Source of the DNA: RUG754 sp041856085
GTDB lineage: Bacteria; Bacillota; Clostridia; Peptostreptococcales; Anaerovoracaceae
NCBI GenBank assembly: GCA_041856085.1
Contig: JBHAFL010000049.1
Coordinates: forward strand, 1-20,077
Reading direction: 5' to 3'
Length of the DNA: 20,077 bases
Shown: positions 1 through 8,027 of the stretch, one piece after another
Layout of the letters: every line of letters starts with the position of its first letter
Numbering within the stretch: position 1 is the stretch's first letter
The notes under the pieces: generated by a model
Databases searched by the model: none
Seen by the model: the letters and a program-made list of their open reading frames with translations, nothing else
Told to the model about the DNA's origin: nothing
Made by a program: the position numbers and the translations under genes

Positions 1-1
1 A

Positions 2-142
2 GCTAAGACAAGCTACCTTAACACTAAGAACCTGAGAAAGGGCAAGACCTACTACTATAAGCTAAAAGCGTTCAAGATGATAAACGGAGAGAAAGTCTAT
101 ACGGACTTCTCGACAAGGACTTGGAAGACGCCTAAGAAGTAG
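2..142 (+). CDS. C-terminal end of a fibronectin type III-like surface protein (5' part outside window)
   Basis: The first reading frame is open from the window edge to a TAG at 140-142 and gives 46 residues. The peptide has the shape of the last strands of a fibronectin type III repeat: a Leu-Arg-Lys-Gly-Lys-Thr-Tyr-Tyr-Tyr-Lys turn and strand, an Asn-Gly-Glu-Lys-Val-Tyr hairpin, and a closing Asp-Phe-Ser strand. Such repeats are common at the C-termini of secreted or wall-associated proteins of Clostridia. The gene start, any signal peptide and any other domains lie upstream, so the protein's real function cannot be told. No convincing terminator follows it before the whiA promoter. Confidence 0.6.
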   Translation, partial: AKTSYLNTKNLRKGKTYYYKLKAFKMINGEKVYTDFSTRTWKTPKK

Positions 143-193
143 AGGCTTTTCTTAATCAGGCTTCTGACTCCCGTTTCGAAGCGGCATTCCGGT

Positions 194-245
194 TTGACGC
201 AGCGGAGGTTTTCATAGTATAATAACCCCACACGTACACCGGAGG
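194..245 (+). promoter_or_regulatory. whiA promoter and ribosome binding site
   Basis: TTGACG at 194-199 and a perfect TATAAT at 218-223 are separated by 18 bases, which is a good sigma-A type promoter. A GGAGG ribosome binding site at 241-245 sits five bases before the ATG of whiA. Transcription would start near 230, leaving a very short leader. Confidence 0.75.
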
Positions 246-250
246 ACGAT

Positions 251-1201
251 ATGTCATTTGCATCTGAGACAAAAAACGAGCTGGCGAGGATAACGCCGGA
301 GAAAAAGTGCTGTATGCTCGCCGAGATTGCCGCCTACATAAGGACGACAGGCTCTATAAGTATAATGGGTAGGTACAGGATAAACCTCAATACCGACAAT
401 GCGGCGGTAGCGCGTCACTATAAGAAGCTCATTCAGGAATATTTCTCAATAGAGACGGGGCTTGAAATACAGGAAACCGGCGCTGTCGGCAAGAACCGAA
501 AAAACAAAAAATATTCCTATTCGATAACGATAGATTCCGAGAATAAATCCGAGCAGATATTAAGGGAATGCGGGATTCTTATGATTCGCGAGGGATATAA
601 TTATCTTTCGGACGGAATCTACGACGGGCTTGTGAAAGCAAAGTGCGACAAAAAAGCCTACCTGAGAGGAGCTTTCTGCGGAGCGGGCACTATGTCCGAC
701 CCGAATAAGTATTATGACCTTGAGTTCGTGCTCAATTCGGAGAGGCTTGCCGCAGACCTTAAGAAGCTGATAAACTCCTTTTCGGATATGGAAGCCAAGA
801 CGGTAGCGAGAGGCAAAAAACATATAGTCTACATTAAAAAGGCTGACTATATATCCGATATGCTCGCGCTTATGGGCGCCTCGGGCAAGGTTTTAGAGTT
901 TGAAGAAATCAGAATAAAAAAAGAGCTCAGGAGCTCGGTTCACAGGGCGATAAACTGTGACGAGGCGAATGTGGACAGAATAATAGACGCTTCGATGAGA
1001 CAGGTTGAGGCCATAAGAAAAATTGCCGAGAAGCTCGGGCTCGCGAGCCTGCCCGACAAGCTCTTTGAAATTGCGACGATAAGGCTCGAGAATCCGGAAG
1101 CCTCTATTGCCGCGCTCGGCGAGATGCTCGAACCTCCTCTTAAAAAGTCGGGGGTAAACAACAGGCTGAAAAAAATAGAGGATATAGCCTCCAAACTGTG
1201 A
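251..1201 (+). CDS. whiA: WhiA, DNA-binding regulator of Gram-positive bacteria
   Basis: This 316-aa protein has the WhiA layout and usual length. The N-terminal ~220 residues look like the degenerate LAGLIDADG homing-endonuclease fold, seen in its two related halves (IAAYIRTTGSISI near 26-38 and YLRGAFCGAGTMSD near 137-150). The C-terminal part, from about 230, is the helix-turn-helix region (CDEANVDRIIDASMRQVEAI, then an LPDKLFEIATIRLENPEASI segment and a final helix-turn-helix around 285-305). WhiA binds DNA and acts in sporulation in Streptomyces, and in cell division and nucleoid organisation in Bacillus. No nuclease activity is expected. The start is fixed by GGAGG five bases upstream. 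The gene has its own promoter and ends before a terminator. In many Firmicutes whiA lies next to rapZ and yvcK; neither is visible here, and the upstream neighbour is a surface protein. Confidence 0.93.
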   Translation: MSFASETKNELARITPEKKCCMLAEIAAYIRTTGSISIMGRYRINLNTDNAAVARHYKKLIQEYFSIETGLEIQETGAVGKNRKNKKYSYSITIDSENKSEQILRECGILMIREGYNYLSDGIYDGLVKAKCDKKAYLRGAFCGAGTMSDPNKYYDLEFVLNSERLAADLKKLINSFSDMEAKTVARGKKHIVYIKKADYISDMLALMGASGKVLEFEEIRIKKELRSSVHRAINCDEANVDRIIDASMRQVEAIRKIAEKLGLASLPDKLFEIATIRLENPEASIAALGEMLEPPLKKSGVNNRLKKIEDIASKL

Positions 1202-1359
1202 ATAAGCGAGGCGAGCGTTGACATAAACGGCTTAAGCGCGAAGATCTGACCGAGCATAGACGATAATAGGACGGGCGGAGAAAAGGCGATAATGCGGCAG
1301 CAGGCTTGTCAAGTCATATGCATATATATAAATATCCGAGAATAATATGGAGAGACTTA

Positions 1360-1399
1360 AAACAAGAGCGGTGAGATATACGCTCTTGTTTGCTTTTTT
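1360..1399 (+). terminator. Strong intrinsic terminator downstream of whiA
   Basis: An 11-bp perfect stem (AAACAAGAGCG at 1360-1370 pairing with CGCTCTTGTTT at 1381-1391) closes a 10-base loop and is followed by a TGCTTTTTTG run. It lies about 160 bases after the whiA stop and insulates the ATPase operon from upstream transcription. Confidence 0.85.
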
Positions 1400-1406
1400 G
1401 AAGTGC

Positions 1407-1436
1407 ACAAAGTATGCATAATACTTTGTATTTTTC
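1407..1436 (+). terminator. Second AT-rich hairpin: tandem terminator or operator
   Basis: ACAAAGTAT at 1407-1415 and ATACTTTGT at 1421-1429 form a perfect 9-bp inverted repeat around GCATA, followed by ATTTTTC. It lies only eight bases after the first terminator. The stem is AT-rich and would be a weak terminator alone. Its near-perfect dyad symmetry, centred about 60 bases upstream of the ATPase -10 element, leaves open that it is a binding site for a dimeric regulator. I cannot separate the two readings from sequence. Confidence 0.45.
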
Positions 1437-1476
1437 GTGAAGAAATATGAAAAAAAGGTTTCTTTTTCGTTTTTTG

Positions 1477-1485
1477 TGATATAAT
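1477..1485 (+). promoter_or_regulatory. Extended -10 promoter of the V-ATPase operon
   Basis: TG at 1477-1478, one spacer base, then a perfect TATAAT at 1480-1485 make an extended -10 element. The -35 region is poor (GGTTTC at 1457-1462 is at the right spacing but matches badly), which extended -10 promoters tolerate. Transcription would begin near 1492, some 50 bases before the first ATPase gene. Confidence 0.65.
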
Positions 1486-1541
1486 GATAAAACAGTGTGA
1501 GAATTTTGGTTATTCGAATTGTATCTAACCCGAAAGGAGAC

Positions 1542-1874
1542 ATGAATGTGATAAATGACGAACTCAAACTTATAAGGGAAGCCGAGGAAAAAGCCGAGCA
1601 GCTAAAAAAAGACACGGGCCTTGAAGCGAAGCGGATGCTCGAGGCAGCTTACGCCGAAGCGGACAGGCTTGTAAACGAGGGAGAGGCCGAGGCTAAAGAG
1701 ATATACGAAGCCCTCATAGCTGAGGGTGAGAATATTGCGCAGGAGAACTACGAAAGAGCCTTAGCCGAGGCAAGGGACAAGCTCGCAAGGCTTGAACGGA
1801 TTGCCGAAAACAATAAGGAGGATGCAGTCCGATACATAGTGGAAAGGATAGTGAAATTAAGTGTCGATAGTTAG
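1542..1874 (+). CDS. ntpF: V-type ATPase subunit G/H (peripheral stalk), NtpF-like
   Basis: This 110-aa protein is almost entirely a charged, Ala/Glu/Lys-rich heptad coiled coil with few hydrophobic stretches. That is typical of the small peripheral-stalk subunit (H in archaea, G in E. hirae, ntpF gene), which pairs with subunit E to clamp the catalytic head to the membrane subunit I. The ATG at 1542 is chosen because AAAGGAG at 1533-1539 lies just before it; a GTG in frame at 1497 would overlap the presumed transcription start region. It is first in the operon, the position of ntpF in E. hirae. The last 14 bases overlap the start of the subunit I gene, suggesting translational coupling. Family assignment rests on coiled-coil character, size and context, since sequence conservation in this subunit is low. 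Confidence 0.82.
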   Translation: MNVINDELKLIREAEEKAEQLKKDTGLEAKRMLEAAYAEADRLVNEGEAEAKEIYEALIAEGENIAQENYERALAEARDKLARLERIAENNKEDAVRYIVERIVKLSVDS

Positions 1875-3834
1875 AATGAAAAAGGTTTCGGCCATTGGAA
1901 TCGATACTTTTAAGGACGAATTTATTTCGGGGCTCATAGGACTGGAAGCAGTACAGATAACGGACGAGAGCCGTAAGCTCACGGACTCGTTCGGCTCTTT
2001 CGGAATGAAAAAAAACGGAGGGCTTGAAGAGGTTCAATACTATGAAGCGAAAATCGCGAGGGCTGCGAGGGCGCTCGAGGTGATAGAGCAGTACGGCAAT
2101 ATCAAGAAGCCGTTAATCGTGACAAGGAGAGCGGTTTCAGATGAACGCAGGCTCAGGATAGTAACTAATGAAGCCGTACTTGAGAATGAGGTAGAAAAGC
2201 TCATAGGCATCAAAGAGGACATTAAAAAAACGGCCGGGGAGATAAACAGGCTTGAACTTGAGAGAATAATGCTGACTCCATGGAAAGACAATGACGTACC
2301 TCTTGAAATGTCGGGCACGGCTGCCACGAATATTATTCGCTTCGTTATGCCGATAAATTCGGAACTAAATGTGCTGAGCGGCGCGATATCAGAAAAAACC
2401 GAGCTCTACAGCATCTATGAGGTGGCGTCGGATAAGGATATGAGATATCTTATAGTCATAGTTTCAAAACCGAGCGCCGCTGTCGTGACGGAGGTTTTGG
2501 ACGAGTTCGGATTTCAGCAGCTCGATTTCAGCGGCTTCACGGGAACCGCTTCCGAAAACCTTAAAAAAAATACCATAAAAAAAGAAGAGCTTACTTCCCG
2601 GATTAAGAATCTCGAGGAAGAGATAAGAAACTCCGCCTTTAGAAAAGAAGAGATAGAGAACTACTCGGACATACTGACTGTCGAAGCCGATAAAAATGCT
2701 GCGAAAGCTATGCTCCTTAGGACTAAACGGGCATTCTACCTTGAGGGCTGGATTCCCGAGAACAGAGTCGGAGAGCTCGACAGCCTGATAGAGGGCAGGG
2801 AATGCTGTTATGAAGTGCGAGACCCTGAAGACGGAGAGGAGGTTCCCGTTCTTCTTAAGAACAGCCGGTTTTTCACCCCGATTGAGACCATCACGGAGCT
2901 TTATTCGCTTCCGGCTTACGGGAGCTTCGACCCCACTTCAATCTATGCGCTATTCTATATCTGCTTCTTCGGTATGATGTTCAGCGACGCGGGATACGGG
3001 CTTCTGATGGTAGCCCTGTGCCTGCTCGCACTTAAGAAATTCGACCTCGAGGGCGGCACGAAAAAAATGGTGCAGGGTTTTATGTATTGCGGTGTTTCGA
3101 CCGCTTTCTGGGGAGTGATGTACGGAGGCTGGTTCGGCGACTTCTTTGAGGTCTTCGCGAGAACGGCGCTGGGAAGAGAGATTGATATTAAACCCCTCTG
3201 GTTCGACCCTCTCGACGATCCGCTAAAGCTGCTCGTTTTTTCGCTCGGTCTCGGAGTAGCACATATCTTCATAGGAATGGGAATCGACGCCTATAACAAG
3301 ATAAGACGGGGCGAATTCGCAGACGCGATATGCGACGTGGGTTTCTGGTACGTCACACTGACGGGAGCCATTTTATGGCTCGCAGGCGGATATGCCGGAA
3401 GCTCGATTGCCGCGTCGGGGAAATATCTCTTTATCGCAGGGATACTCGGGCTGCTTCTTACCGGCGGCCGCAAGAGAAAGGGCTTCGGCAAGGTAATAGG
3501 CGGGCTGTCGAACGTATATAACATAACCGCATATATGTCGGATATTCTGTCATATGCCAGAATATTAGCGCTCGGGCTTGCTACCGGAGTAATCTCGCAG
3601 GTAGTCAACACGATGGGCTCTCTTTCAGGACCGGGGGTCATGGGTACGATTGTCCTGCTGACAGTTTTTATCGCAGGTCATACGCTGAACTTCGCGATAA
3701 ACGTGCTCGGAGCATTTATTCATTCGTCCCGACTTCAGTATGTGGAGTTCTTCGGCAAGTTCTACGAGGACGGCGGAGAGGCGTTTATGCCGCTTAAGAG
3801 AAACACTAAATATATCAGAATCGAAAACAATTAA
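1861..3834 (+). CDS. ntpI: V-type ATPase subunit I (membrane stator)
   Basis: This 657-aa protein is the membrane stator that, with the K ring, forms the ion path. Residues 1-350 are the soluble arm with long charged helices (about 85-120 and 235-285). Residues from about 355 on form the multi-helix membrane domain, with conserved blocks FFGMMFSDAGYGLLM, FWGVMYGGWFGDFF, YMSDILSYARILALGLA and RLQYVEFFGKFYEDGGEAF. The arginine in SYARILALGLA (R567) is the likely essential arginine that faces the K-subunit glutamate. The GTG start at 1861 is preferred to the ATG at 1876 because MSIVRMKK matches the usual MAIVKM-type N-terminus of the family, and an AAAGGA lies 12 bases upstream; the ATG has no ribosome binding site. 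It overlaps ntpF by 14 bases and is followed after 13 bases by ntpK. Confidence 0.93.
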   Translation: MSIVRMKKVSAIGIDTFKDEFISGLIGLEAVQITDESRKLTDSFGSFGMKKNGGLEEVQYYEAKIARAARALEVIEQYGNIKKPLIVTRRAVSDERRLRIVTNEAVLENEVEKLIGIKEDIKKTAGEINRLELERIMLTPWKDNDVPLEMSGTAATNIIRFVMPINSELNVLSGAISEKTELYSIYEVASDKDMRYLIVIVSKPSAAVVTEVLDEFGFQQLDFSGFTGTASENLKKNTIKKEELTSRIKNLEEEIRNSAFRKEEIENYSDILTVEADKNAAKAMLLRTKRAFYLEGWIPENRVGELDSLIEGRECCYEVRDPEDGEEVPVLLKNSRFFTPIETITELYSLPAYGSFDPTSIYALFYICFFGMMFSDAGYGLLMVALCLLALKKFDLEGGTKKMVQGFMYCGVSTAFWGVMYGGWFGDFFEVFARTALGREIDIKPLWFDPLDDPLKLLVFSLGLGVAHIFIGMGIDAYNKIRRGEFADAICDVGFWYVTLTGAILWLAGGYAGSSIAASGKYLFIAGILGLLLTGGRKRKGFGKVIGGLSNVYNITAYMSDILSYARILALGLATGVISQVVNTMGSLSGPGVMGTIVLLTVFIAGHTLNFAINVLGAFIHSSRLQYVEFFGKFYEDGGEAFMPLKRNTKYIRIENN

Positions 3835-3847
3835 CAGGAGGGAAAAA

Positions 3848-4321
3848 ATGTTTATAGACGGTAATGGACTGGCATTGATAGGCGCCGCTGTTGCAGCGGC
3901 GGCAGGCTGCGGCTCAGCGGTCGGAGTAGGAATTGCGGGTCAGGCGGCGGCGGGAGTAGTTGCGGCTGACCCTAAGAAATTCGGCAGGACGCTCATACTT
4001 CAGGCTCTTCCGGGAACACAGGGAATATACGGGCTTATCATTGCTTTCCTTATAATGGTAAAAACAGGCGTCCTTTCAGGAAACCCGATTGATATCAGCA
4101 CGATGACGGGTATGTACTATCTGGCTGCGGGGCTGCCTATCGGAATAGTGGGCATAGTCTCGGGAATCGCGCAGGGCAAGGCTGCGGCGTCCGCTCTCCA
4201 GCTCACGGCTAAGCGACCTGACCAGATGGTAAAAGGTATCATATATACGGCGATGGTGGAGACTTTCGCTATATTCGCGCTTTTAGTATCCGTACTTATC
4301 TGGCTCAGAATACCTGCATAA
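3848..4321 (+). CDS. ntpK: V-type ATPase subunit K (Na+-binding proteolipid ring)
   Basis: This 157-aa proteolipid consists of four hydrophobic helices, a duplicated two-helix hairpin, and multiple copies form the membrane rotor ring. The ion site known from the E. hirae ring is complete: L54, T57, Q58 and Y61 in the LPGTQGIY block of helix 2, Q109 in GIAQGKAAA of helix 3, and E138 in MVETFAIF of helix 4. The spacings equal those of the E. hirae ligands. This supports Na+ rather than H+ as the coupling ion, by analogy. The ATG at 3848 follows AGGAGGG at once; an upstream in-frame ATG at 3740 would lie inside ntpI and is rejected. The protein starts directly with the first membrane helix and has no long N-terminal extension. 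Confidence 0.95.
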   Translation: MFIDGNGLALIGAAVAAAAGCGSAVGVGIAGQAAAGVVAADPKKFGRTLILQALPGTQGIYGLIIAFLIMVKTGVLSGNPIDISTMTGMYYLAAGLPIGIVGIVSGIAQGKAAASALQLTAKRPDQMVKGIIYTAMVETFAIFALLVSVLIWLRIPA

Positions 4322-4360
4322 ATTGCGGTAATCTAAGACAGAAAAAGGCAGGAGAAAATT

Positions 4361-4984
4361 ATGAGCATAAAAAAGATTACGGATAAGATAATAAGAGACG
4401 CCGAGGACATTAAAAAAATTAAGCTTGAAGAAGCAAAAAATCAATGCGAGAGGATATTGAGCGAGGCTAAGACCAAGGCGCAAAAAATTCTTGACGAAAC
4501 GAGCTCTGCGGGCAGGGAGGAAAAAGCCAAAATAATCGAAAGAAGAAAATCGGTATCGGATATTGACGGCAGGAAGATTATTCTCGCGAAGAAGCAGGAG
4601 CTTCTTGACGAATGCTTTGACGCGGCGGTGGACAGACTCGTTAACCTGCCTGAGGAAGAGTATGTCAATTTTCTGATAAATATCGGCGTCGCCTCGGGTA
4701 TGTACGGCGGCGTACTCACTTTCAATGACAGAGACAGGGCTAAGGTTGCCGAGAGGGTAGTCGAGGGGCTTAACAGGGCGACAGAGCAGAGGCGTATCGA
4801 AAAATACGGTGATAAACCTTACTCGGACAGGTTCAGTATAAGAGAGGTGACGGAGCCGATAACGGGCGGCTACTGGATAAGATACCGAATGACCTATGCG
4901 GATAATACCATCGGTTCTCTCGTCAAGCTGAGAAAATCGCTTCTTGCGGCGGAGGTTGCCGGAATCCTTTTTAAGGAGGTCTGA
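4361..4984 (+). CDS. ntpE: V-type ATPase subunit E (peripheral stalk)
   Basis: This 207-aa protein has a long charged N-terminal helix (about 1-100, for example IIRDAEDIKKIKLEEAKNQC) and a compact C-terminal domain ending in GSLVKLRKSLLAAEVAGILF. This is the usual subunit E architecture: the helix pairs with the small G/H subunit as the peripheral stalk, and the globular end binds the B subunit. AGGAG at 4350-4354 supports the ATG. A GG-turn block near 172-176 (EPITGGYWIRY) is typical of the C-terminal domain. The gene lies between ntpK and ntpC as in E. hirae, and its stop is one base from the ntpC start. Confidence 0.9.
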   Translation: MSIKKITDKIIRDAEDIKKIKLEEAKNQCERILSEAKTKAQKILDETSSAGREEKAKIIERRKSVSDIDGRKIILAKKQELLDECFDAAVDRLVNLPEEEYVNFLINIGVASGMYGGVLTFNDRDRAKVAERVVEGLNRATEQRRIEKYGDKPYSDRFSIREVTEPITGGYWIRYRMTYADNTIGSLVKLRKSLLAAEVAGILFKEV

Positions 4985-4985
4985 T

Positions 4986-5906
4986 ATGAAAGAATATATT
5001 TTTCCTTGCGTCATTATAAGGACTAAGGAAACGGAGCTCCTCACGAGGGAAGATTTTCTTAAGCTTTCCGAACAAAAAAACATTCGCGACATACTAAAGG
5101 CAATAAAGAATAACGGCTACGGCGAAGCCGAGGACATAACCGACCCGAGAGACTTCGAGAGAATCCTGCGGGATAATATGGAAGAGACGTATGAACTCAT
5201 CTACTCGGTCGTTTCGGGTGAAAGCGACTTGGATTTTTTCAAGCTGCCGAGCGATTATCACAATCTTAAGACCATATTAAAGGCGGAGTTCAGCGGACAG
5301 GATTCAAAGGAGCTTTTAGTTCGCTCGGGAACAGTAGAACCCGAAGTTCTCATAGATTATGTGAGAAAGAGGGAGATGAGCATGCTCCCGCCGGAGATGG
5401 GAGAAGCCGTGCTCGACGCGATTGAGCTTTTCGGAAAAACAGGCGACCCGCAGGAGATAGACATCAGACTCGATAGAGCCTGCTATATGCAGATGCTCGA
5501 GTCTGCCGAAGAGTCGGGAAGTGATTTTTTGCTTGAGTACGCGAGATATACCGTAGACCTGATAAACATAAGCACATTCATAAGGCTCAGAGAGACAGGC
5601 AGGCCGAAGACGTTTTTTGACAGGGTATTCTTAGAGGGCGGCAACATACTTCAGCCCGATATCGAGCCTATAGCGATTGAAATTGCCGGCGCGGTTACCG
5701 TTTCGGGACTCGAGAAATATATGGACGACAGAAAGATGGAGTATGTCAGAGAGGCTTTTTATGTTCCGTTCGGCTTCGAGCCGATTGTCGGATTCATTCA
5801 GGCTAAGGAAACGGAGTGGAAAAACCTCAGGCTTATTTTAGCCGGTAAGCTTGCGGGGCTGCCTGACGATATGATAAGAGAAAGGCTGAGGGATACTTAT
5901 GTATAA
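4986..5906 (+). CDS. ntpC: V-type ATPase subunit C (rotor-to-ring adaptor)
   Basis: This 306-aa, mostly helical protein fits the d/C subunit family, which forms a funnel on top of the K ring and carries torque from the D-F shaft. Family-like stretches include DFFKLPSDYHNLKTILKAEF near 95-115, YTVDLINISTFIRLRETG near 190-210 and the C-terminal EPIVGFIQAKETEWKNLRLI region near 265-285. It is slightly short for the family (usually about 320-340 residues). The ATG at 4986 is fixed by an excellent AAGGAGGT at 4973-4980. An upstream in-frame ATG at 4944 lies in ntpE and is not used. The last eight bases overlap the start of ntpG. Confidence 0.9.
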   Translation: MKEYIFPCVIIRTKETELLTREDFLKLSEQKNIRDILKAIKNNGYGEAEDITDPRDFERILRDNMEETYELIYSVVSGESDLDFFKLPSDYHNLKTILKAEFSGQDSKELLVRSGTVEPEVLIDYVRKREMSMLPPEMGEAVLDAIELFGKTGDPQEIDIRLDRACYMQMLESAEESGSDFLLEYARYTVDLINISTFIRLRETGRPKTFFDRVFLEGGNILQPDIEPIAIEIAGAVTVSGLEKYMDDRKMEYVREAFYVPFGFEPIVGFIQAKETEWKNLRLILAGKLAGLPDDMIRERLRDTYV

Positions 5907-6225
5907 AATCGCGGTAATTGGAGACAGGGAGTCGGTTCTCGGCTTTAAGGCGGTCGGGCTCGATGTGTTTTCGACTGACGAACCCGAGGAAGCGAAAAAA
6001 ATACTTAGGAAAATAGCGAAAGAGAACTTTGCAATCATATATATCACGGAGAACCTATACGGTGAAATGATTGACGAAGCGGACGAATATACCGACCTCA
6101 GGACTCCCGCTATAATACCGATACCCGGAAAGGACGGGTCGCTCGGAATCGGAATGACCTCGGTAAAAAAATCGGTAGAAAGAGCTGTAGGGTCGGATAT
6201 ACTCTTTGGAGGTGACAATCAATGA
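5899..6225 (+). CDS. ntpG: V-type ATPase subunit F (rotor shaft)
   Basis: This 108-aa protein begins MYKIAVIGDRESVLGFKAVG, the hallmark N-terminus of subunit F, an alpha/beta Rossmann-like fold that binds subunit D in the central shaft. A middle strand (FAIIYITENLY) and a TPAIIPIPGKDG block before the C-terminal helix also match the family. It overlaps ntpC by eight bases and its TGA overlaps the ATG of ntpA in an ATGA arrangement, so all three are probably translationally coupled. The gene name follows E. hirae, where ntpG encodes the F subunit; many annotations use atpF for it. Confidence 0.92.
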   Translation: MYKIAVIGDRESVLGFKAVGLDVFSTDEPEEAKKILRKIAKENFAIIYITENLYGEMIDEADEYTDLRTPAIIPIPGKDGSLGIGMTSVKKSVERAVGSDILFGGDNQ

Positions 6226-8027
6226 GTCAGGGAAAAGTTTTTAAGATTTCGGGACCGCTCGTGGTAGCGTCCGGAATGGAAAAAGCGAATATGTTCGATG
6301 TGGTTCGCGTAGGGAATCAGGGACTTATCGGCGAGATTATAGAGATGAGGGGGGACAGGGCGTCCGTTCAGGTTTACGAGGAAACGGCAGGAATCGGTCC
6401 GGGGGCTCCGGTTGAATCCACTGAGGCGCCTCTCTCGGTCGAGCTGGGTCCGGGTCTCATAGAAACTATGTATGACGGTATTCAGAGGCCTCTCGAAGAG
6501 ATGGTTAAGGCTGTCGGAAGCAATATCACGAGAGGTATTAAGGTTCCGCCGCTTTCCAGAACTAAAAAATGGGACTTCGTGCCGACTCTAAGGGCCGGAG
6601 ACGAGGTTGAGTCCGGCGATATAATAGGAACCGTGCAGGAGACGGTCCTCGTAGAGCAGAGAATAATGGTTCCTTACGGTATCAGGGGGAATATTACATA
6701 TATTGAGGGCGGCAGCTACACCGTAGAGGAGACGGTATGCAGGGTTCGGCTTACCGAGAACTGGGGCATGGGCAAGAGGGAAGCCGGTGAAGAAGTAGAG
6801 CTTTCGCTTATGCAGAAATGGCCGGTCAGAAGAGGCAGACCGTATAGAGAGAAGCTGACCCCCGAGATGCCTCTTCTCACAGGACAGAGAGTAATAGATA
6901 CGATGTTCCCTATCGCCAAAGGCGGGGTTGCGGCGGTGCCGGGACCTTTCGGCTCGGGCAAGACCGTGGTGCAGCACCAGCTTGCCAAGTGGGCTGACGC
7001 GGATATCGTGGTATATATCGGCTGCGGAGAACGCGGTAACGAAATGACGGACGTACTTATGGAGTTTCCTGAGCTTAAGGACCCGCGCTCGGGAGAATCT
7101 ATTATGAAGCGTACCGTGCTTATCGCGAACACCTCGGATATGCCGGTGGCGGCGCGTGAGGCGTCCGTGTATACAGGCATTACAATAGCCGAATATTTCA
7201 GAGATATGGGCTATTCGGTAGCGCTTATGGCTGACTCTACCTCGAGATGGGCGGAGGCTCTTCGCGAGATGTCGGGACGTCTCGAGGAGATGCCGGGTGA
7301 GGAGGGATATCCTGCATACCTTGCTTCGAGGCTCGCACAGTTCTACGAGAGAGCCGGAAGAACGATCTCGCTCGGTAAAGAGGGACGTCTCGGTGCGCTC
7401 AGCGTAATCGGCGCGGTGTCTCCTCCGGGAGGAGATATCTCCGAGCCCGTATCGCAGGCTACGCTCAGAATCGTCAAGGTATTCTGGTGTCTCGATTCGA
7501 GCTTGGCTTATGCGAGACACTTCCCTGCGATTAACTGGCTTCAATCATATTCGCTCTATGTGGATAAGTTAGAAAAATGGTACAGAGAAAACGTCGCGAA
7601 AGACTATCCGGAGATGAGGCAGAGGACGCTCACCCTGCTTCAGGAAGAGGCGGAGCTTAATGAAATCGTTCAGCTCGTAGGAGTCGATTCACTGTCGTTC
7701 GAAGACAGAATGAAGCTCGAGGTCTGCAAGTCTATCCGCGAGGACTATCTTCATCAGAATGCTTTTCACGATGTGGACACTTATTCGTCTATGAATAAGC
7801 AGCTTAAGCTCCTTAAGCTGATATTGGCGTATTATGATATGGGACTCGACGGAATCAGAAGAGGCGCGCAGCTTTCGGCGATTGCGGGGCTTCCTGAAAG
7901 AGAAGATATCGGAAGATTCAAATACATCGGGGAAGAAAAAATTGACGCCGCTTATGAGAAGCTGCTCGCCGAAATAAAAGAAAGAATTAACAGCTTGGCG
8001 GCAAAGGAGGTCGAAGATAATGATTAA
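6222..8027 (+). CDS. ntpA: V-type ATPase catalytic subunit A
   Basis: This 601-aa protein is the ATP-hydrolysing subunit. It has a beta-barrel N-terminus, the non-homologous insertion typical of A subunits (about 110-200), a Walker A P-loop GPFGSGKT at 241-248 (K247), the GERGNE motif with the catalytic glutamate at 269-274, and the DSTSRWAEALREMSGRLEEM block further on. Length is normal for the family (about 580-600). GGAGGT upstream at 6209-6214 supports the ATG at 6222, which overlaps the ntpG stop. The stop overlaps the ntpB start by eight bases. All active-site motifs look intact, so the enzyme should be functional. Confidence 0.98.
   Translation: MSQGKVFKISGPLVVASGMEKANMFDVVRVGNQGLIGEIIEMRGDRASVQVYEETAGIGPGAPVESTEAPLSVELGPGLIETMYDGIQRPLEEMVKAVGSNITRGIKVPPLSRTKKWDFVPTLRAGDEVESGDIIGTVQETVLVEQRIMVPYGIRGNITYIEGGSYTVEETVCRVRLTENWGMGKREAGEEVELSLMQKWPVRRGRPYREKLTPEMPLLTGQRVIDTMFPIAKGGVAAVPGPFGSGKTVVQHQLAKWADADIVVYIGCGERGNEMTDVLMEFPELKDPRSGESIMKRTVLIANTSDMPVAAREASVYTGITIAEYFRDMGYSVALMADSTSRWAEALREMSGRLEEMPGEEGYPAYLASRLAQFYERAGRTISLGKEGRLGALSVIGAVSPPGGDISEPVSQATLRIVKVFWCLDSSLAYARHFPAINWLQSYSLYVDKLEKWYRENVAKDYPEMRQRTLTLLQEEAELNEIVQLVGVDSLSFEDRMKLEVCKSIREDYLHQNAFHDVDTYSSMNKQLKLLKLILAYYDMGLDGIRRGAQLSAIAGLPEREDIGRFKYIGEEKIDAAYEKLLAEIKERINSLAAKEVEDND

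Noticed and set aside
1306..1399. Possible short RNA from a TTGTCA/TATAAA-like promoter ending at the first terminator
   Set aside because: The spacing of the putative promoter boxes is poor (15 bases for TATAAA) and the region is AT-rich enough for such boxes by chance; the terminator is explained by whiA.
1497..1541. GTG start giving a 15-residue longer NtpF
   Set aside because: It falls at the presumed transcription start and has no ribosome binding site; the ATG at 1542 has AAAGGAG at the right distance.
4283..5092. 269-codon minus-strand open frame
   Set aside because: It covers ntpE and parts of ntpK and ntpC on the other strand, has no family resemblance, and is explained as a shadow of the coding strand.
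6588..7544. Long open frame on the minus strand (318 codons)
   Set aside because: It lies wholly opposite the ntpA gene, whose product has all family motifs. The antisense peptide is rich in Arg/His/Ser/Leu with no recognisable domain, as expected from the codon bias of the sense gene.
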